Positions 35,437 to 44,401 of a stretch of 64,000 nt of DNA are shown here, one piece after another (the stretch's first letter is position 1; each line of letters starts with the position of its first letter). The position numbers were made by a program, and so were the translations under genes. The stretch is taken from the NCBI GenBank assembly GCA_963797475.1, contig CAWCPR010000001.1:1116001-1180000 (forward strand), written 5' to 3'. This DNA comes from CAWCPR01 sp963797475. GTDB taxonomy: Bacteria; Chloroflexota; Anaerolineae; Anaerolineales; UBA4823. Under the pieces are notes generated by a model. The model saw nothing but the letters and a program-made list of their open reading frames with translations. It was not told the origin of the DNA and ran no database searches.

Positions 35437-36123
35437 ATGGTAGATAAGATCCGAGTCGCGATCCTCGACGACCACCAGGGGATTATTGATGGCTATCTCT
35501 ATCGGCTCAGCGGGGTGCCCGACATTGAAGTCGCAGCAACAGCCCTGTTCGGGGAGGATCTGGAGCAAATGTTAGCCGCCCATCCAATCAATGTGCTGCT
35601 CCTGGACGTGAACGTGCCCAGCAGCCGGCAGAACCCCAACCCTTATCCGATTCTGTACCAGATCCCCAAGCTTTTGCAAGCCTATACAAACCTTTCCATC
35701 CTGGTAATTTCGATGCACGCCCAGCAAACCTTGATCAACGCAATCATGGAAGCCGGCGCAAGCGGCTATATCCTTAAAGATGACCAGTCCAGCATCCGCG
35801 AGCTGGCCTCCGTGATCCGCACCGTCGCCGGAGGCGGGGTCCATTTAAGCCAGCTCGCGTACCAGCAGCTATTGAAGCGCCGCACCGGTGAATTGGGACA
35901 GCCTCTTTCCGCACGCCAGCTCGAAGCCCTGTCGCTTTGCGCGGCAAACCCGGATGCGAACACTTCCGAACTGGCGAAGATGATGGATATCGCCAATTCT
36001 TCAATGCGAAATTTACTTTCCGGAAGCTATTTAAAGCTCAAGGTGCGGACGCGAGCAGCCGCAGTGTCAAAGGCCCGCCAGATGGGTTTAATCAGTCCGA
36101 ATGTGCTTATTCCAAAGATTTAG
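35437..36123 (+). CDS. NarL/FixJ-type response regulator
   Basis: 228 residues from ATG 35437 (GGGGA upstream). The receiver domain starts VDKIRVAILDDHQGIIDGYLYRL; the phospho-acceptor is D57 (VLLLDVNVP), and the conserved Lys is in GYILKDD. A short linker leads to a LuxR-type HTH (LSARQLEALSLCAANPDANTSELAKMMDIANSSMRNLLSGSYLKLKVRTRAAAVSKARQMGLI). It is phosphorylated by the kinase encoded next, with which it overlaps by 23 bp. Its target genes are not evident. Confidence 0.92.
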   Translation: MVDKIRVAILDDHQGIIDGYLYRLSGVPDIEVAATALFGEDLEQMLAAHPINVLLLDVNVPSSRQNPNPYPILYQIPKLLQAYTNLSILVISMHAQQTLINAIMEAGASGYILKDDQSSIRELASVIRTVAGGGVHLSQLAYQQLLKRRTGELGQPLSARQLEALSLCAANPDANTSELAKMMDIANSSMRNLLSGSYLKLKVRTRAAAVSKARQMGLISPNVLIPKI

Positions 36124-38458
36124 AAAGCCGAACCCCTCTACACGCAACTTAAGCAGCCTGGAAATCGCCCTGTCTTTTCTCGCGCTGGTTATCATTTTCG
36201 CCGCGGCCTATGCGGCGTTTTTTCTGGATCCATTCAGAGGTTTCCGGTTTACCCCACCCAATGGGGATATCACCAACGTGTATACACCCTTGCCGGACGG
36301 CGAAGGCCTCCAGGTTGGCGACCGTCTTGTTCGGGTCGGGGATGTTGCCTGGAGCGAGTTCCAGGCCGACCACCGGGTGAAGCTGTTTGGGGAGGTTCAC
36401 CCCGGACAGCCCGCTGCCATGGTCGTGCTTCGCGACGGAAAACAGTTGCAGTTGACCTGGGTCTATCCAGGCCTTAACCGGGCAGAACTCATTCACCGGC
36501 TGTTTTACCCCTGGTGGGTATCGTTTTTTTTCTGGCTGGCGGGACTTGCGACCCTCCTGTTCGTCCGGCCGCATGACAAGCGCCAGCTCCTTTTGGCTGC
36601 ATTTGATTTCTTGACCGCAATCTGGTTGGCGGCTGGCACGATTTCGCTCATCCCAATCTGGAATTCGGGAAAAGTGATGAACGCCGCCGTCTGGCTCGCG
36701 CTTCCGGTAACCTGGCAGTTGAACTGGGAGTTTCCCAGCCCCTTCAGAAAGACGCCCTTTTGGATCTGGGCGCTTCTGTACCTGGGCGCGGCTGCCGTTT
36801 GCGCGCTGGTCTGGGTAGAAGTCCTTCCATTCAGTATCTATTACTTTGGACTGCTGCTAAGCGCCGTGGGCGGCCTGCTGCTTCTCTGTGTGCATGCCAT
36901 AACCCAGCCTGAGCAGCGCGATCAGGTCTTGATCCTGCTGGGTGCGTTGGGGATCGCCTCCTTACCCGGCATCAACTTGAGCGTTGTACGCATTTTTAAC
37001 ACCAACCTTAACGGGTTGGACGCAGTTTCTTTGTGGACTTTGATCTTGATCCCATGCGCCTATTTTTTCACCGTATTCCGCCGCCAGTTAGGCGGCCTGG
37101 AGCTGCGCGCCAATCATGCCATTATCCGCCTGGTCTATGCCATGCTGTTGTTTACAGCCATCGTGCTGGCCACGGCGCTTGCCAGCGCGCTGATTCACGA
37201 CCCAACCAAAGACTTAACGATCGGGGTCGTCTGTGCACTGCTGGCGGGCCTGGTCACCATGCAGGTTTACCCTTCCTTCCGGCGCTGGTTCGAGCGCCGG
37301 GTCCTTGGCATGCCGCACACGCCAGCCAGCCTGGTAGAAACCTATTCAACCCGCATCAGCACCAGCCTGGATCGAGAACGTCTGGTGAACTTGCTGCAAT
37401 CCGAAGTATTACCCAGCTTGTTCATTCGCCAGGCCGCCTTGCTGCGCCTGGAGGGGCTGGATAATAGAAATATCCCCAACAAAATTGTCCCAATATTGAC
37501 CAAAGGCATTAACGAATCGCAGGTCCCTCAGAAATCACAAATCCCAGAGCTTCTACACCAGGCTGGCTTTTCGCGCCCATCTAACCTCGCTCATCCGGCC
37601 GGCCAACCCTGCCCATGGGCCCGGCTGGTCCTCAAATTGAGCATTGACGGCCAAATTATTGGCGTATGCCTGTTAGGCCGCCGCGATCCAGACGATCGTT
37701 ATGCTTCCACGGAGATTCCCACTCTCCAGGCATTGATGGATCAAACTGCGATGGCCTTGATGAACATCAGCCAGGCTGAGCGCCTGCACAAGTTCTACCA
37801 GGCGGATATCGAACGCCAGGAAGACGAGCGCAAGAGCCTGGCCCGCGAACTCCACGACGATGTCCTGGCGCAGTTGGCGATGCTGGCGATGAGCGTCGAC
37901 GAGCGCCAGGCGGGAAAGCAATTTAAGCAGGCTTACCAGACGACCGTCCAGCGTATTCGCGAGATCATCAGCGGCTTGCGTCCAGGGATGCTTGCTTACG
38001 GCATTTACCCGGCGCTGGACGAGCTCGTGGACGAAACCGCCACCCAGCTCCCTGCCCTCTTTTCGCAAAGTGAAAGGGAGGCCTGGCCTGCGGTCAACCT
38101 GGACCTGATGCCCAGCGCCGAGCGCTATCCTGCAGATGTGGAACTGCAGATTTATCGCATTGTTCAACAGGCCTGCCAAAACGCGGTAGCCCACTCAAAA
38201 GCCCGCCGGATCTCGATAACCGGCGAATTGGCGGGCGGCCGCATCCAGTTGCAAGTTGTCGACGATGGCATCGGGATTGAGGAGGTCGGTCCGGTCGATC
38301 TTGAAGACCTGCTGGCCCGCAAGCATTTCGGCCTGGCAGGGATGTACGAACGCGCCGCCGTAATAGGGGCAAAGATCGATATTCAATCCACCCCCGCCAA
38401 TGGGACCTGTGTGAGCCTGGTGTGGCTAGAAAAACCGGAAAGGGAAGCGCCAGACTGA
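36101..38458 (+). CDS. Membrane histidine kinase of the NarX/UhpB class (HisKA_3)
   Basis: 785 residues. After one membrane segment comes an outside PDZ-like stretch (GDITNVYTPLPDGEGLQVGDRLVRVGDVAW). This is followed by about eight further membrane segments between residues 140 and 400, a GAF-like region near 430-560, and the HisKA_3 dimerisation domain with phospho-acceptor H585 (DERKSLARELHDDVLAQL). The ATPase part has IYRIVQQACQNAVAHSKARRI, VVDDGIGI and HFGLAGMYERAAVIGAKI. The layout resembles kinases that sense membrane or exported signals. It autophosphorylates and passes the phosphate to the regulator encoded just upstream. The signal is unknown. Confidence 0.9.
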   Translation: MCLFQRFRKPNPSTRNLSSLEIALSFLALVIIFAAAYAAFFLDPFRGFRFTPPNGDITNVYTPLPDGEGLQVGDRLVRVGDVAWSEFQADHRVKLFGEVHPGQPAAMVVLRDGKQLQLTWVYPGLNRAELIHRLFYPWWVSFFFWLAGLATLLFVRPHDKRQLLLAAFDFLTAIWLAAGTISLIPIWNSGKVMNAAVWLALPVTWQLNWEFPSPFRKTPFWIWALLYLGAAAVCALVWVEVLPFSIYYFGLLLSAVGGLLLLCVHAITQPEQRDQVLILLGALGIASLPGINLSVVRIFNTNLNGLDAVSLWTLILIPCAYFFTVFRRQLGGLELRANHAIIRLVYAMLLFTAIVLATALASALIHDPTKDLTIGVVCALLAGLVTMQVYPSFRRWFERRVLGMPHTPASLVETYSTRISTSLDRERLVNLLQSEVLPSLFIRQAALLRLEGLDNRNIPNKIVPILTKGINESQVPQKSQIPELLHQAGFSRPSNLAHPAGQPCPWARLVLKLSIDGQIIGVCLLGRRDPDDRYASTEIPTLQALMDQTAMALMNISQAERLHKFYQADIERQEDERKSLARELHDDVLAQLAMLAMSVDERQAGKQFKQAYQTTVQRIREIISGLRPGMLAYGIYPALDELVDETATQLPALFSQSEREAWPAVNLDLMPSAERYPADVELQIYRIVQQACQNAVAHSKARRISITGELAGGRIQLQVVDDGIGIEEVGPVDLEDLLARKHFGLAGMYERAAVIGAKIDIQSTPANGTCVSLVWLEKPEREAPD

Positions 38459-38514
38459 CTCAAAACAACCTGCTGGCTCTGGTTGGGGAAGCTTAAACAA
38501 ATCTCATCGCGCGC

Positions 38515-38543
38515 TTGCATATCCCCCGCGAATCATGTACAAT
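38515..38543 (+). promoter_or_regulatory. Promoter of the methyltransferase gene
   Basis: TTGCAT at 38515-38520, 17-bp spacer, TACAAT at 38538-38543; start of RNA near 38550. The frame that begins upstream at 38515 crosses this promoter, which supports the ATG at 38620. Confidence 0.75.
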
Positions 38544-38619
38544 TAAAACGGCGCCGTTGGCCTGCCCCCCTCAGGTCCGCGGCGCTATTTTGATACTCCG
38601 GCCTCTTAGGATCTCGGAA

Positions 38620-39192
38620 ATGGCTCGCCAGGATGCCGTTCGCTGGAATACACGCTACATCGAGGAACCGCGCTATTCGTCTTTTGAAAAGCCGCGCCCG
38701 TTTCTGCTGAAACATATTGAGCGGCTGCCTTCCAGTGGGTTGGCTCTGGATGTTGCCATGGGCCTGGGCGGAAATGCAAGCCTGCTGATCAAACACGGGC
38801 TGCGTGTGGTCGGGACAGATATTTCTGGCGTCGCGCTCCGGCGGGCCAAAGAGCGCCTGCCTGAATTGATGGCGGTTCAGGTCGATTTGACCCAGTTTTG
38901 CCTGCCGGCGAACACCTTTGACGTGATCCTAAATTTTTACTATCTCGATCGCGGGCTTTGGGAAGCTTATAAGTCTGCCCTGCGCCCCGGCGGCTGGCTG
39001 GTCTTCGAAACCCTGACTGTGGATATGCAGCAGCGCCGCCCGGAGGTTTCTGCTGAATACCTGCTGCAGCCAGACGAGCTGCGCAGCGGCTTTGCCGACC
39101 TGGAGATCCTGGATTACCGCGAAGGATGGAGGGAAGGCTCCTCTGGTCATCCACGAGCGGTAGCCTCCTTGCTGGCGCGCAAACTTGCCTGA
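38620..39192 (+). CDS. SAM-dependent methyltransferase (class I)
   Basis: 190 residues from ATG 38620. The SAM-binding motif is LALDVAMGLGGNASLLIKHGLRVVGTDIS (motif I DVAMGLGG, acidic end D in GTDIS), then MAVQVDLTQFCLPANTFDVILNFYYLDRGLWEAYKSALRPGGWLVFETL. The N-terminus RWNTRYIEEPRYSSFEKPRPFL resembles the TehB/tellurite-resistance-like methyltransferases. The target is unknown. It is monocistronic, converging on the GH13 gene 20 bp away. Confidence 0.87.
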   Translation: MARQDAVRWNTRYIEEPRYSSFEKPRPFLLKHIERLPSSGLALDVAMGLGGNASLLIKHGLRVVGTDISGVALRRAKERLPELMAVQVDLTQFCLPANTFDVILNFYYLDRGLWEAYKSALRPGGWLVFETLTVDMQQRRPEVSAEYLLQPDELRSGFADLEILDYREGWREGSSGHPRAVASLLARKLA

Positions 39193-39211
39193 ACGGATCC
39201 CGGTTCGTTAT

Positions 39212-41047
39212 TCATCCGCCAGCTCGCGTGCGCCAGATCTCGATCCCAGGCGGCAGCGCCGCCAGCGGCAGATAACCACCCGCGACCACAGCCTGCCTGC
39301 CGCTAAGAACCTCTTCCATCAAGGTCCCATCCGGTATACCCCCAAAGCCGACCGGCAGCGCGCCAGGCGGGCGCGTTCCGGGACCCCGCTGGGCTACCAC
39401 GACGACCTGTTCTGCCTCCGCATCCCGCAGGTAGGCCAGCATATTTTCCTCGACAGCCAATACCTGGAAACCGCCCTCGCTCAGCGCCGTAGAATTGCGC
39501 CTGAGGTGGATCAATGCCTGGTAAAAGAGGCGCATTTCCGGGTCCCATACCTGCGGATCCCAAGGCATGCAGCCGCGGGATTCCGACTCGGCGCCTAAAA
39601 GGCCGACCTCATCGCCGTAATAAACACAGGGAACGCCCGGATAAGTCAGGAGCAGTCCGGCTGCCAGCCGGTTCAGCCGGCTGTCGCCTCCGACAACCGT
39701 CAAGATTCGCGCCGTATCGTGGCTGCCGAGTAAATTGAACTGCTGGCTGGCAATCTCCCAGGGGATGGAAGCCCGGTAAGCCTGCCAGGTATCGACCAGG
39801 GCCTGGGTGGACCAGGGAGCGTCGACCGTCACCAGCCTGGGATCGCCGTGCTGGCGCACCTGAAAATGGCTCAACCAATACAACAGCGGTTTGCTGAACC
39901 CCGAATAATTCATCACTGCATCCCAAACATCCCCCTGCAACTGTTCGCTGGCGTCGAAGAAATTCTCGCCCAGTAAGTAGGCCTGCGGATTTTCGGATTT
40001 TACCGCCTGGCGAATGCCGCGCCCTACTTCCAAACCCAATTGGGTTTCACCCTGCCTGGCGAGCATGTTGGCGACGTCCAACCGCCAACCATCGATCGAG
40101 AAGGGCGAACGCATCCAGTAACGAAAGACGGAATCCGGACCCGCATACATGGCCTTGCGCAAGGCTTCGCTGCGGTAGTTCAGCTTGGGGAGGCTGCGCA
40201 CACCCAGCCAGCAGGCGTAATCATCCGGGTGGTGGTGAAACGTGAAATACTCGGCGGTCGGGGTGTGTGGGTCAGCCAGCGCGGCCTGAAACCAGGGATG
40301 CATCGACCCGCAGTGATTGGGTACGATGTCCAGGATGAGCCGCAGACCGCGTTCACGGGACGCCTGGCGCAAAGACGCCAGGGCTGCATCGCCCCCTAAA
40401 TGCGGGTCAACCTGGTAGTAATCCACGACATCGTAACGGTGGTTGCTGAAGGCTGCGAACACCGGGTTCAGATACAGGGCATTCACGCCTAAGTCTGCCA
40501 GGTAATTCAGGCGCTGCTCAATTCCCGGCAGGTCCCCGCCGAAGAATTCAACCATCGCGGCCGGGCCAGACGCGCTGGGAGGCTCACCCCAGGCTCTGGC
40601 ATGCGCCGGCTCTCCCCGGTACACAAATTCTGCCTCGCGCACATCGTTGCGCGCATCTCCGTTTGCGAAGCGATCGGGGAAAATCTGGTAAAAGACGCTG
40701 TCTTTAACCCAGGAGGGGGCTGCGTAGCCGGCTAAAAGGCGGAAATCTTCGGCGTCAGTGGGCACGTATCGGTGCAGCCCGGACCCGTTGTACCACCACG
40801 GCCCATCTCGAGTGAGGATCAAAAAGCGATAGGCCGTCACCGGCTGCGTGAGACGAATCGTGACCTGCCACCAGCAGCAGCCAACCTGGCGGTCCGAGGG
40901 CTGCGCCTCGGGGCTCATCGGGGTGAAACGCTGCTCCCCATCCGGGCAGGTTCTCAATAAGACCATTTCGATTGGGGTCTCCAACCCGGCGCGCAGCCGC
41001 AAAGTCGCCAGGTCTCCGATACTCGCAGGTCCTGCCTGGCGTTTCAC
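39212..41047 (-). CDS. GH13 glycoside hydrolase (maltodextrin glucosidase/neopullulanase-like)
   Basis: 611 residues, no signal peptide, so cytoplasmic. An N-terminal beta domain of about 100 residues precedes the barrel, which begins SWVKDSVFYQIFPDRFANGD. GH13 conserved regions are DIVPNH (about 240-245), DGWRLDVAN with nucleophile D324, LLGENF with acid/base E361, and LLGSHDT with D444. A C-terminal beta domain follows. By family it hydrolyses maltodextrins, cyclodextrins or pullulan fragments taken up by a sugar importer. It is separate from the glucan operon at 44402-56921 but on the same strand, and likely works with it. Confidence 0.9.
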   Translation of the reverse strand: MKRQAGPASIGDLATLRLRAGLETPIEMVLLRTCPDGEQRFTPMSPEAQPSDRQVGCCWWQVTIRLTQPVTAYRFLILTRDGPWWYNGSGLHRYVPTDAEDFRLLAGYAAPSWVKDSVFYQIFPDRFANGDARNDVREAEFVYRGEPAHARAWGEPPSASGPAAMVEFFGGDLPGIEQRLNYLADLGVNALYLNPVFAAFSNHRYDVVDYYQVDPHLGGDAALASLRQASRERGLRLILDIVPNHCGSMHPWFQAALADPHTPTAEYFTFHHHPDDYACWLGVRSLPKLNYRSEALRKAMYAGPDSVFRYWMRSPFSIDGWRLDVANMLARQGETQLGLEVGRGIRQAVKSENPQAYLLGENFFDASEQLQGDVWDAVMNYSGFSKPLLYWLSHFQVRQHGDPRLVTVDAPWSTQALVDTWQAYRASIPWEIASQQFNLLGSHDTARILTVVGGDSRLNRLAAGLLLTYPGVPCVYYGDEVGLLGAESESRGCMPWDPQVWDPEMRLFYQALIHLRRNSTALSEGGFQVLAVEENMLAYLRDAEAEQVVVVAQRGPGTRPPGALPVGFGGIPDGTLMEEVLSGRQAVVAGGYLPLAALPPGIEIWRTRAGG

Positions 41048-41209
41048 ATAGCAATTCGACCCATCATGGTGGATCGAGCTTTAAAGATTGAACCGTGGAA
41101 ATTTCTTTCACCACTAAAAGCCCTCCAGGGTCAACCACCTGGGCAATGGTTTAACCTTTGGTGAAATGATCCTTAACAAAAATATTCCATGAATTCCGAA
41201 AAATTAATG

Positions 41210-41402
41210 TATAATGAAAGCCGTAGGTGTGTATCAACTGCTTGTAATTATCTGAAGGGTCAACGCTATACATCTCTTCTCTCGGAGGAGGAGGCGCAAA
41301 GCGGGCGGGTGCTTACGACAGTTAGAGCACACCCGCCCGTACTGCTAATACAGGATAACACAAAACCTGCGCAAGGCCGGTTGGCTTGCCGCAGGTTTTT
41401 TT
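41210..41402 (+). ncRNA. Candidate small RNA: -10 box, hairpin and terminator with no gene
   Basis: On the plus strand a perfect TATAAT lies at 41210-41215, but without a good -35 box. About 90 bp downstream is a hairpin with arms CGGGCGGGTG and CACCCGCCCG. Next is a stem AAAACCTGCG.CAAG / CTTG.CGCAGGTTTT (41362-41398) followed by a T7 run, a convincing terminator. No gene follows on this strand. The same terminator stem could also end the GH13-facing side of korC on the minus strand (four Ts only), so a shared terminator is the main alternative. Confidence 0.45.
41362..41402 (+). terminator. Rho-independent terminator
   Basis: Stem of about 14 bp with one bulge, loop of about 8 bases, then seven Ts at 41396-41402. 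It is strong on the plus strand and weaker on the minus strand, where it follows korC by about 90 bp. Confidence 0.8.
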
Positions 41403-41494
41403 GTTAGAATTTGGCCAGCTTGTTGGCGGGCGATGCCTGCCGCATGCTGGGAGAGACGCAGACGCTCCAGGCGCCGAAATATGGGGCTTCTGAA

Positions 41495-42052
41495 TTAGGT
41501 GGTAGAAAAGGTTTCCGCCTCGGCGAACTCGGCTCCCTGGCGCAGGGCCTGGAAATTGGATGCCAGCAGGCGCTTATGCCGTTCAGGCAGGTGATCGACC
41601 AGAGCCTTTTCCAGCGCTTCTATGGGCAGGACGGGCAGCCTGGCGAGCATAGCTCCCAGCATTACCATATTGGTCAGGCGTTTATCGGCGATTTTCTCGG
41701 CCAGCTCGTTGGCGGGAATCATCACCGCCTGCAGGTCGTTGCGCTGGAACCCGCGGTTGATCAGGGAGGAATTTGCCACCAGGACCCCGCCTGGGACCAC
41801 CAGCGGTTCGTATTTATCAAATGAGGGCAAGTTTAACACCATGGCGGCTTTCGGATTGCGCACGGTGGGCGAGCCGATCTCTTCATCTGCGATGACCACG
41901 GTGCAGTTTGCAGTTCCGCCGCGCATCTCCGGCCCGTAGGAGGGGATCCAGGTGACTTCTTTGCCCGAGTCCATGGCGGCGTAGGCCAAAAGCTGGCCGG
42001 CGAACAACACGCCCTGGCCTCCAAAACCGGCGATAATGATTTCTGTTTGCAT
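41495..42052 (-). CDS. korC: 2-oxoacid:ferredoxin oxidoreductase gamma subunit (KorC)
   Basis: 185 residues. The opening TEIIIAGFGGQGVLFAGQLLAYAAMDSGKEVTWIPSYGPEMRGGTANCTVVIAD is the hallmark of the gamma subunit. With KorA, KorB and KorD it forms the complex that converts a 2-oxoacid such as 2-oxoglutarate plus CoA to an acyl-CoA, reducing ferredoxin, or the reverse. It is the last gene of a four-gene operon, 19 bp behind korB. Confidence 0.93.
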   Translation of the reverse strand: MQTEIIIAGFGGQGVLFAGQLLAYAAMDSGKEVTWIPSYGPEMRGGTANCTVVIADEEIGSPTVRNPKAAMVLNLPSFDKYEPLVVPGGVLVANSSLINRGFQRNDLQAVMIPANELAEKIADKRLTNMVMLGAMLARLPVLPIEALEKALVDHLPERHKRLLASNFQALRQGAEFAEAETFSTT

Positions 42053-42071
42053 GATCTTCCCTCACAAAGCT

Positions 42072-42852
42072 TTAAACCCGAACCCCTTCCAGGGCAGGGG
42101 AAACTTTGAAATCGTCTAATGGGTAAACCGGTACCATATGCTCTTCCAGCCAGCGCAAAGCCTCGAGCGGGGATAGCCCCCAGTTCGTCGGGCAGGTGGA
42201 TAACAGCTCCACCAGCGAAAAACCAAGGCCGCGCTTCTGCACTTCGAAACGCCATGCGAATGGCTTTCTTGGCTTTGCGAATATTCTTTGGATCGTGCAA
42301 GCTGCGGCGCACCACATACCCGCTGCCATCCAGCTTGGCCAATATCTCCGCCATGCGGATCGGGAAGCCGGCCTGCTCCACATCCCTGCCGTTTGGCGAG
42401 GAGGTGGTCTTTTGGCCGGGGAGTGAGGTGGGGGCCATCTGTCCCCCGGTCATCCCATAAATGGCATTGTTGATGAATATCACAGTGATATTCTCGCCGC
42501 GCGCCGCGGCGTGCATGATCTCCGCCATGCCGATCGAGGCCAGGTCGCCGTCGCCCTGGTAGGTGAAAACAAAACGGTCGGGCAAAACGCGCTTGACGCC
42601 GGTCGCCATTGCCGGGGCGCGCCCGTGCGCCGCTTCGATAAAATCAAAATCGAAATAATTGTAAGCGAAGACAGAACAACCGACCGGCGCTACGCCAATA
42701 GTCTGTTCGCGCAAACCCATTTCGTCCAACACCTCGGCGATCAAACGGTGGGCGATGCCGTGAGTACAACCCGGGCAGTAATGGGTGGGGGTGTCTGTCA
42801 GCGATTCGGGCCGGGAATAAACCACCTGAGCCGGGGCCGTCATAACCATCAT
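42072..42852 (-). pseudogene. korB: 2-oxoacid:ferredoxin oxidoreductase beta subunit (KorB), one frameshift
   Basis: From ATG 42852 (AGGAGG upstream), the frame gives THYCPGCTHGIAHRLIAEVL, GCSVFAYNYFDFDF and the thiamine diphosphate motif YQGDGDLASIGMAEIMHAAARGENITVIFINNAIYGMTGGQMAPTS, then KAIRMAF. Here the frame breaks: the proper continuation EVQKRGLGFSLVELLSTCPTNWGLSPLEALRWLEEHM is one frame over, to the stop at 42072. One extra base near 42246 (next to an A/T run) explains it. Removing it gives a normal 259-residue KorB. As read without correction, the protein would run on into korC sequence in the wrong frame (339 residues). Confidence 0.88.
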
Positions 42853-42937
42853 TCAAACCTCCTGTAATTTATGGAGACTATCTTAAGCAACTTCGCCTTC
42901 CTTCCAGGCGCTGAGTTTTAGCTCTGCCTGCGATTGT

Positions 42938-44054
42938 CTAATTTATCAACAGTTGCAGGCGCTGCATCCAGCCCTGGCGCGGGTCCATATCGGGTGAGCC
43001 CGGATCGTGCGCGACATGCCGGATTTCAGTCAAAATTTCGTCCGGAAACGGCACCATGCCGCCCATCCGGCCATAAAAACTGACCGGCAGGCGCTTGCCA
43101 GCCGCCAGGCGCACATCTTCGAGCATCTGGCCTGCGTTCATTTCAACCACCAAGATCGCGCTCGCATGTCCGGCAAGCTCAGCGATCTGGTCGAACGGGA
43201 ATGGACTGAGCGTCACCGGCCGCAGCAATCCGACCGGGATGCCCTCCGCTCTGGCCGCCCGCACCGCGGAATAAGCCACCCGGCCTGCCGACCCGAAACC
43301 TACAACGACGATTTCCGCGTCATCCAGGTAATATTCCTTGTAACGCACTTCATTGGCCTGGATCTGGTACCAGCGTTCCAGCAAACGGTAATTGGTGATT
43401 TCCTCCTCCTCGGGCTTGAGGTATATCGAGGACAACGTCCGCCGCTCACGTCCGATCGCGCCGCGAACCGCCCAATCCGGTCGTTCTTTCATCATTGGTT
43501 GCATAGCAGGCAGCTCGGCGGGCTCCATCATTTGGCCGACATTGCCATCCGCCAGGACAAAGGCGATCGAGCGATATTTCTCGGCCAGGTCAAAGGCCAG
43601 CACAGTCAGGTCGATCGCTTCTTGAACACTGGACGGCGCCAGCACAATGGAATGGTAATCGCCGTGCCCGCCGCCATGGACGATCTGGTTGTAATCGCCT
43701 TGCGAAGGGGCGATATTCCCCAATCCAGGGCCGCCGCGCATCACATCGATCAGTACAGACCGGCACCTCAGTCCCCGCAATGTAAGAAAGGCCCTCCATC
43801 ATTAAACTAACACCCGGGCTTGACGAAGAACTCATCACCCGGGCGCCAGTACAAGCAGCTCCATACACCATGTTGATCGCGGCGACTTCACTCTCTGCCT
43901 GTAAGAAAGCCCGCCCAAGCTCAGGCATTCGCCGCGCCATCCATTCGAGCAGCTCCGTCTGAGGGGTAATGGGATAACCGAAATAAGCCTCCACCCCGGC
44001 CCGGATGGCGGCCTCTGCCATTGCAACATTTCCTTTTAGTAATTCACGCGGCAC
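42938..44054 (-). pseudogene. korA: 2-oxoacid:ferredoxin oxidoreductase alpha subunit (KorA), one frameshift
   Basis: GTG start at 44054 with AGGAGG 6 bp upstream. The first frame reads LLKGNVAMAEAAIRAGVEAYFGYPITPQTELLEWMARRMPE through MSSSSSPGVSLMMEGLSYIAGTEVP. The gene continues one frame over as VLIDVMRGGPGLGNIAPSQGDYNQIVHGGGHGDYHSIVLAPSS, to the stop at 42938. One extra base near 43754 accounts for the break; the composite is about 371 residues, normal for KorA. Both halves are well conserved. It binds the 2-oxoacid and CoA side of the enzyme together with KorB. Confidence 0.88.
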
Positions 44055-44064
44055 AAAGCACCTC

Positions 44065-44310
44065 CTAAGCCGACACAGAGACTGCCCGCACGGGAGTCTC
44101 TCGATAAACCGTCAATGCCGCCTCCGGGCACACGATAGCGCAAATCGCACAACCCGTACACCCTTCAGCCTGGAGCTGCGCCGGGTGGTAACCCTTGGGG
44201 GTCAGACGGGTCATATCCAGGCAGAGAACATCTTGTGGGCAGGCGTCAATGCACAATTCACAACCTTTACAATAGAGATCGTTTACCTCGATCCATCCCC
44301 TAACAGGCAT
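44065..44310 (-). CDS. korD: Ferredoxin-type subunit of 2-oxoacid oxidoreductase (KorD)
   Basis: 81 residues with AGGAGG before the ATG. Two 4Fe-4S motifs are visible: CKGCELCIDACP and CTGCAICAIVCP. It passes electrons from the KorAB active site to soluble ferredoxin. It is the first gene of korDABC, 10 bp before korA. The upstream 90 bp hold an A/T-rich TATTAT stretch that may be the promoter. Confidence 0.92.
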   Translation of the reverse strand: MPVRGWIEVNDLYCKGCELCIDACPQDVLCLDMTRLTPKGYHPAQLQAEGCTGCAICAIVCPEAALTVYRETPVRAVSVSA

Positions 44311-44401
44311 TAATGGCCTCCTTCTAACTTTGTGAAGTTGGGCAGAATTTCTCTATAATATTATCGGATTCTCGCCAGCCCTTGAATAGTGCCAACTGTC
44401 A

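Larger units (their letters stand above)
41048..41494. other. Intergenic region with an orphan transcription unit
   Basis: 447 bp without a supported protein gene, between the GH13 gene and korC (both minus strand). It contains the candidate small RNA unit at 41210-41402 described separately. The remaining parts show nothing clear. Confidence 0.55.

Noticed and set aside
42012..42250. Fusion of KorB with part of KorC, as the raw frame suggests
   Set aside because: Sequence past the break is out-of-frame KorB/KorC DNA; the proper KorB C-terminus is present one frame over.
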